Below are positions 58,817 through 64,000 of a DNA stretch of 64,000 nucleotides, piece by piece. The notes under the pieces are model-generated. The model had not been told where the DNA came from and searched no databases. It saw only the letters and a list, made by a program, of their open reading frames with translations. The stretch spans positions 1-64,000 of the forward strand of contig CACHBB010000004.1 in assembly GCA_902577945.1 (NCBI GenBank). Reading direction: 5' to 3'. Positions within the stretch are counted from its first letter, which is position 1. Every line of letters begins with the position of its first letter. Made by a program: the position numbers and the translations under genes. Origin of the DNA: an uncultured Alphaproteobacteria bacterium (lineage in GTDB: Bacteria > Pseudomonadota > Alphaproteobacteria > HIMB59 > GCA-002718135).

Positions 58817-59992
58817 AAATTTTTTAATATTTTTTGCAGCCTGCCTTATCCGTTGTGTATTTTCAACTAAACCAATACGAACAAAACCCTCTCCGTTATT
58901 ACCAAATGCTAACCCTGGTGCTACAGCAACATCAGCTTTTATCATTAATTTTTTTGCAAATTTCATTGATCCAAATTTTTTAAATTTATGTGGAATAGGT
59001 GCCCAAACAAACATACTTGCCTTTGGTTTAGGAATATCCCACCCAGCCCTTCCAAATGACTCAATAAGAACGTCTCTTCTTTTTTTATAAATTTGTCGGA
59101 TTTCTTCTACACATTGCTGAGAGCCATTTAAAGCTGCTGTTGCTGCAACTTGAACAGGAGTAAACGCACCATAGTCAACATAAGATTTAATCTTAGTTAA
59201 TGCCTCAATAAGTGTTTTATTTCCAACTGCAAAACCAATTCTCCAACCAGCCATTGCATATGTTTTTGATAAAGTTGTAAATTCTACCGCTACCTTTTTA
59301 GCTCCATTAACTTCTAAAATTGATGGTGGAGGATTATTTTCAAAATAAATTTCAGAATAAGCTAAATCAGATAAAATATAGATACCATTTTTTGAAGCTA
59401 ATTTTACAAGATCTTTATAGAAATCTATATTAACTATTTGTGCAGTAGGATTTGAAGGAAAAGAAACTATTAGGGCTTTTATTTTAGAATTTTTTTTTAT
59501 ATTTCTTTCAATATTTATTAGATATTTTTGTGGATTAAATTCTCCGTTATAAATTGTTTTTAATGGAATTAATTTTGCACCAGCTATAGTAAAACCATAT
59601 GGATGCACAGGATACGAAGGGTCTGGACACAAAATTTTGTCACCTTTAGATGTAATTGCCTGCGCAAGGTTGGCCAAACCTTCTTTAGAGCCAATTGTTA
59701 CAATTATTTCTTTATTAATATCAAGATTTACACCAAACCTTCTCTTGTAATATTTTGCCTGAGCTTTTCTTAAACCATTAATACCTTTTGAAACAGAGTA
59801 TCTCCCTACTCCAGGTTTATCAATTGTTTCTTTTAATTTTTGCCTAATATGGATAGGTGTTGGCATATCAGGATTGCCCATACCAAAATCAATAATATCT
59901 TTTTTTTCTGAACGTAGTTTAATCTTAAGACTATTAATTTCTGAGAAAATGTATGGTGGGAGTCTGTTAATTCTTTCAAATTTAGATTTCAT
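58808..59992 (-). CDS. class I/II pyridoxal-phosphate aminotransferase (AlaC-like)
   Basis: DFGMGNPDMPTP, SKTYAMAGWRIGFAVGN (PLP Lys), SFPSNPTAQIV, GFVRIGLVENTQRIRQA. Confidence 0.9.
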   Translation of the reverse strand: MKSKFERINRLPPYIFSEINSLKIKLRSEKKDIIDFGMGNPDMPTPIHIRQKLKETIDKPGVGRYSVSKGINGLRKAQAKYYKRRFGVNLDINKEIIVTIGSKEGLANLAQAITSKGDKILCPDPSYPVHPYGFTIAGAKLIPLKTIYNGEFNPQKYLINIERNIKKNSKIKALIVSFPSNPTAQIVNIDFYKDLVKLASKNGIYILSDLAYSEIYFENNPPPSILEVNGAKKVAVEFTTLSKTYAMAGWRIGFAVGNKTLIEALTKIKSYVDYGAFTPVQVAATAALNGSQQCVEEIRQIYKKRRDVLIESFGRAGWDIPKPKASMFVWAPIPHKFKKFGSMKFAKKLMIKADVAVAPGLAFGNNGEGFVRIGLVENTQRIRQAAKNIKKFLS

Positions 59993-60073
59993 ATTTTTTT
60001 AATAGATAATTTTTAAAAAAAAACTACTTTTAATAAAATTGATTTTTAACAATATTATTACTATTTTTAAGAT

Positions 60074-60775
60074 ATGACTAAATTATTATTTTATATTTTA
60101 CCGTTTTTGTTAGTTTTTCTCCCAAGCTTATGGGTAAACTATGTTTTAAAAAAATTTAATGTAACTTTTTCTGATATGCCATTTACAGGGAAAGAATTAG
60201 GTAAAATAATACTAGAAGAGCATAACATAAATAACGTTAGCATAAATTCAATAAAACAATTAGATCATTATAATCCAATAGATAAAAAAATTCACATTTC
60301 AGAAGATAAAATTAATAAAAAAAGTATTACTAGTATATCTGTAGTTGCACATGAAATTGGTCATGCTATTCAAGATAAGTATAATTATAAACCACTTAAA
60401 TTAAGACAAACTTTAATAGAGAAAACTTCTATCTTACAAAGAATAGGTTCATTTCTTTTAATTATAGGACTTCCATCAATTTTTGCTTTTACTAAAAGTC
60501 CTTTTATTACTTTACTAGCTGGAATTATAATAATGGGATGCCTATCAACGAATGTTTTAATTCATTTAGTAACACTACCTGTTGAATTTGATGCTAGTAA
60601 GAGAGCATTAAAAATTTTAGAAAAATATGTTCCAAAGAAAAATATTAAACAATGTAGAGCGGTATTGACGGCTGCTGCATTTACTTATTTGGCCCAATCA
60701 ATAGTCAGTATATTCAGATTAAAAATTATACTGTTATCTTTTGTTAATATTTTTAAATCACTAATTAGAAGATAA
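60074..60775 (+). CDS. YugP-like zinc metallopeptidase
   Basis: SVVAHEIGHAIQDK (HExxH), TLPVEFDASKRAL, AAAFTYLAQS. Confidence 0.85.
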   Translation: MTKLLFYILPFLLVFLPSLWVNYVLKKFNVTFSDMPFTGKELGKIILEEHNINNVSINSIKQLDHYNPIDKKIHISEDKINKKSITSISVVAHEIGHAIQDKYNYKPLKLRQTLIEKTSILQRIGSFLLIIGLPSIFAFTKSPFITLLAGIIIMGCLSTNVLIHLVTLPVEFDASKRALKILEKYVPKKNIKQCRAVLTAAAFTYLAQSIVSIFRLKIILLSFVNIFKSLIRR

Positions 60776-60816
60776 TTTTTCTTTCATTTAAATTATAATT
60801 ATTTAATTATTAACTT

Positions 60817-63429
60817 ATGAATATTGCAGAGAGAATTTCATTAGTTTTAATTGATAAAGGATTTAATTTAAGTCCTAATTATAAAACAGAAAAAATTATT
60901 AATGATGCTTCTAAATTAAAAAAAACATCAGAAGAAATATTAATTGCTAAACAGCATGGTATTGCAGATAAGCTTTTTATATTAATTAATGGAGAAGCAG
61001 AATTTACAAAAGATCATAATAATAAATTATATAAATTAGCTACTTTAAGAGGTGTGGGAATTCCTCTTGGTGTTTCTGGACTAAATCCACCAAGCAGATA
61101 TATGGCTGATATTTATGTAAAAGCAAATGCAGAATATATTGAAATTGATCTAAACAAACTAAAAGAAATTGAAAATAGTGACCCCTCTTATGCCAGTGTT
61201 TTTTATTCATATCTTGTGCTTCAATCAATGAATTTAATATGGTCATCAAGAAATTTAAATGATTGTCATTTACAAGATGATATCAGAATGTCTGAAGGAG
61301 TTAAAACGGGTGGAGAAATTATTAATACGAAAAGAATAAAAGATACAGCTTTTCTCGCCTTTCTCAATGATCAAGATTTATTAAAATTATTGAATTATAG
61401 TAGTATAAAACTTTTTTCTGCAAATGAATATATAACTTCTGAAGGACAAATATCAGATGGTATTAATATTCTACTTAAGGGAAAAGTTGATGCATCATTT
61501 AATAGTCACAAAAAAAATATTTTAGAAAAAAATACTAGGACAATTGCAAGGTCTGGAGTTGCTTTGTCACTTTCAGCGGGGTTACATGATATTAAATCTC
61601 CTTATACAATAAAGGCAACAAGAGATACGACTATTATAAAATTCTCAAATGAATTCATTGATAATTTAATTAAAAAAGATCCAGACTTAGCATTAAAATT
61701 TTTAAAACGTCAATTATGGCAATTAGGAAAATATATTCAATCTTCATCAGGTTTAACTACATATCCTGCTAAAGATGAAGCTGAATTGTTCAATTTTCTT
61801 TTAAATGATAATTCTTCAAGAATACCAGTGAATTCTAAACTTTATAATATACCACATCTTCTAAAAAACCATTTAACACATTCATTAGCATTTAATATTA
61901 TTTATGAAGTTGTAGTATCTGGTAATGAAAATGAAAAATCTATTGCCAGTCTTATGATAGACGCGATGTCTGGTTTAGAGAAAAAAAATAGATTTTTTAA
62001 TCAATTAAATAAAATTTATAATAGAGTTGCGACATCTCATGAAGAAATTAATAAAAAAACTTTGCAGAAACTTACAAATGCAGATTTTGTAAAAGCTTTT
62101 GATCAAGTACCTTATGTTATTAAAGGAATGGAAAACTTACCCGAAGAACCAACAAATATTTTTTTTTATAATCATCTAGCGAGCATTGAAGAAAATACAT
62201 TAGCTAATGGACATTCATTCAGTATAGATAGTCATTTTATATCAGCTAAAATCTTGTTTCCAAAATACGGAGATGGAGGTCAAAGGATAGCTAGGTATAG
62301 TAGAAATACAGAATTTTGGCGATATAATTATTATGAAAATTTAGATTATATTTTTGTTCACACACCTGAATCTGATAGACTAGAAGAAACCAATTTAGAA
62401 AAAAAGAAAAGAAAAGAAAAACTATTTGTAGAAACACAAAATATTTTTGATCAAAATAGACCACTTGTTATTGCTCCAGAAGGAACTAGCGAAACTGAAG
62501 ATAATATAACCGTTAACTCTCCAGGGCCTTTGAAGCCTGGTGCATTTTTATTAGCTAATCAACTAGAGCCAGAACCCTTTCTAGTTCCAATTGCTCTAGC
62601 TAATTTTGATCATTCAATATCAAATACAGTTTATTCAGCGATAATCAAAGAACCAATAAAAATAAATGATTATGTTAAAGATATTAAAAACAAAAAAGAA
62701 TTAGAAAAATTTTTAAATAATTATAGAGTAAAATTTAAAAGTTATGTTCAAGAAGCAATTGAATTGGCAAAAAATATTCATAATGATAAAAAAAAATTAG
62801 ATAATGTGGAAACAAATATTAATCTTGTTAGCCCCATTGAAGAGGAATATGAGGCTGATGTAAGAGAATTAGAAATTAATCTTCATAATAAGGAATTAGA
62901 AAACAAAAAAACAATCTTATATGGAAGTTCAACTTTTAAAGATTGGATAAATGCAGATAAGGATTTATCAATTAATAATCTAACAAACCTGGGCTTTGGG
63001 GGTTCAACTTTAGTAGCTTGTAGAAATTATTTCAATAGAATTGTTGTTCCGTACAGTCCTGATACAATGTTATTTTATGCTGGTGATAACGACATTGGTA
63101 GTGGAACTTCTGCTAGTGAATTATTAAGTGAATTTATTTTACTTACTTCTGAAGTTAGTGAGAAAATTCCACATACTAGATGTTTTTTTATTTCAATCAA
63201 ACCGAGTATTTTTAGAAAAGATTATCTAGATATTATTTTAGACGCTAATGAAAAAATAAAAAACGCTATCAATCATTTAGGCCAATGGAAATATATTGAT
63301 TTATGTTCTCCAATGTTAGAAACAGGATATGAAAAATTTTATGGTGATGACCCACTACATATGAACGTCTTAGGTTATAGTTTACTTAGTAAGTTGATAA
63401 GAGATGAATTAGCTGTATTTAACAGTTAG
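60817..63429 (+). CDS. multidomain protein: two cNMP-binding-like domains, PlsC-like acyltransferase, SGNH hydrolase
   Basis: cNMP-like beta-rolls (KLFILINGEAEF; NILLKGKVDASF); NHLASIEE and APEGTS (motifs I and III of acyltransferases); SGNH blocks GSSTFKDW, GFGGST, GDND, DDPLHMNVLGY. Confidence 0.8.
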   Translation: MNIAERISLVLIDKGFNLSPNYKTEKIINDASKLKKTSEEILIAKQHGIADKLFILINGEAEFTKDHNNKLYKLATLRGVGIPLGVSGLNPPSRYMADIYVKANAEYIEIDLNKLKEIENSDPSYASVFYSYLVLQSMNLIWSSRNLNDCHLQDDIRMSEGVKTGGEIINTKRIKDTAFLAFLNDQDLLKLLNYSSIKLFSANEYITSEGQISDGINILLKGKVDASFNSHKKNILEKNTRTIARSGVALSLSAGLHDIKSPYTIKATRDTTIIKFSNEFIDNLIKKDPDLALKFLKRQLWQLGKYIQSSSGLTTYPAKDEAELFNFLLNDNSSRIPVNSKLYNIPHLLKNHLTHSLAFNIIYEVVVSGNENEKSIASLMIDAMSGLEKKNRFFNQLNKIYNRVATSHEEINKKTLQKLTNADFVKAFDQVPYVIKGMENLPEEPTNIFFYNHLASIEENTLANGHSFSIDSHFISAKILFPKYGDGGQRIARYSRNTEFWRYNYYENLDYIFVHTPESDRLEETNLEKKKRKEKLFVETQNIFDQNRPLVIAPEGTSETEDNITVNSPGPLKPGAFLLANQLEPEPFLVPIALANFDHSISNTVYSAIIKEPIKINDYVKDIKNKKELEKFLNNYRVKFKSYVQEAIELAKNIHNDKKKLDNVETNINLVSPIEEEYEADVRELEINLHNKELENKKTILYGSSTFKDWINADKDLSINNLTNLGFGGSTLVACRNYFNRIVVPYSPDTMLFYAGDNDIGSGTSASELLSEFILLTSEVSEKIPHTRCFFISIKPSIFRKDYLDIILDANEKIKNAINHLGQWKYIDLCSPMLETGYEKFYGDDPLHMNVLGYSLLSKLIRDELAVFNS

Positions 63430-64000
63430 TTGAATTGAGGAAGATAATTTTTATGAGCATTTAATAATTGATCAACCATTGAATATATTTCATCAATAGA
63501 GAGAATGGAAGAAGTCAAAGGATCTAGCATTGCTGCATGATAGATATGCTCTCTCTTCTCAGTAATTGCAGCCTCAGCAGTTAAAATTTGAACATTAATG
63601 TTAGTGCGCATTAAAGCAGTTAATTGTTCGGGTAAATTGCCAATTTTTTGAGGTTTGTATCCATCAGAATTAATTAAACAAGGAACTTCTACACAGCAAT
63701 TATCTGGTAGATTGTTAATTAAATTACTATTCATAACATTCGCATTAATTGTAATAGTCTTATTATTTGTTACAGCCTCCATTATATGTGAGGCATATTC
63801 ATGGCTTAATTTTAAAGGTTCATTTTGTAAAGGCGTAATGTCCTTTTCTAATTCTTTCCAGGTTTTAGCATGATATTCACATCTATCTAAATACTCATCA
63901 ATTGGAATTTGATACTTGTTAATTATGTCATCTCTATTATTTTTTATAAACCATGGAACATATTCAGCAAAATGCTCACTTGATTCAGTTACAAAATAAC
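63426..64000 (-). CDS. glycoside hydrolase family 4 (alpha-glucosidase/galactosidase/galacturonidase-like), truncated at window edge
   Basis: VEVPCLINSDGYKPQKIGNLPEQLTALMRTNINVQILTAEAAITEKREHIYHAAMLDPLTSSILSIDEI; frame stays open upstream of the track Met to base 64000 (FVTESSEHFAEYVPWFIKNNRDDIINKYQIPIDEYLDRCEYHAKTW...HEYASHIMEAV). Confidence 0.9.
   Translation of the reverse strand, partial: YFVTESSEHFAEYVPWFIKNNRDDIINKYQIPIDEYLDRCEYHAKTWKELEKDITPLQNEPLKLSHEYASHIMEAVTNNKTITINANVMNSNLINNLPDNCCVEVPCLINSDGYKPQKIGNLPEQLTALMRTNINVQILTAEAAITEKREHIYHAAMLDPLTSSILSIDEIYSMVDQLLNAHKNYLPQFN

Overview
This is an AT-rich, gene-dense bacterial chromosome segment. Gene content (C-P lyase, urease, Pcs, GlxBCD/MgsABC-type genes, photolyase-like protein) suggests a small-genome marine alphaproteobacterium; the lineage is inference. 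Main content, left to right: (i) a tyrosine recombinase with a perfect 9-bp inverted repeat (6-nt centre) just upstream of its start codon, a CobB-type sirtuin, and a terminase-small-subunit/HTH-like ORF; (ii) one 16.6-kb minus-strand gene (5534 aa) encoding a secreted protein with about 38 Calx-beta-like repeats, a C-terminal subtilase (S8) domain and a beta-barrel-like C-terminus; (iii) a compact phosphonate operon, phnGHIJKLM-phnC-phnD-phnE1-phnE2, headed by a small secreted ORF; (iv) an oxygenase neighbourhood with NTF2-like proteins, an AlkB-like di-iron hydroxylase, a 2OG-Fe(II) oxygenase and a 3-hydroxyisobutyrate-dehydrogenase-like protein, containing a duplicated gene-tail plus promoter segment; (v) a voltage-gated-type ion channel and a bactofilin; (vi) a urease cluster ureDABCEFG; (vii) DDAH-like amidinohydrolase, tRNA-Arg(CCU), a quaternary-ammonium-type Rieske oxygenase, phosphatidylcholine synthase, NUDIX, and a photolyase-related protein lacking the C-terminal FeS cysteines; (viii) glxBCD/mgsABC-like genes, an aminotransferase and a YugP-like metallopeptidase; (ix) an unusual 870-aa protein joining two degenerate cNMP-binding-like domains, a PlsC-like acyltransferase and an SGNH hydrolase; (x) a truncated GH4 glycosidase at the right edge. 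All assignments come from reading motifs and gene order; no database search was run.
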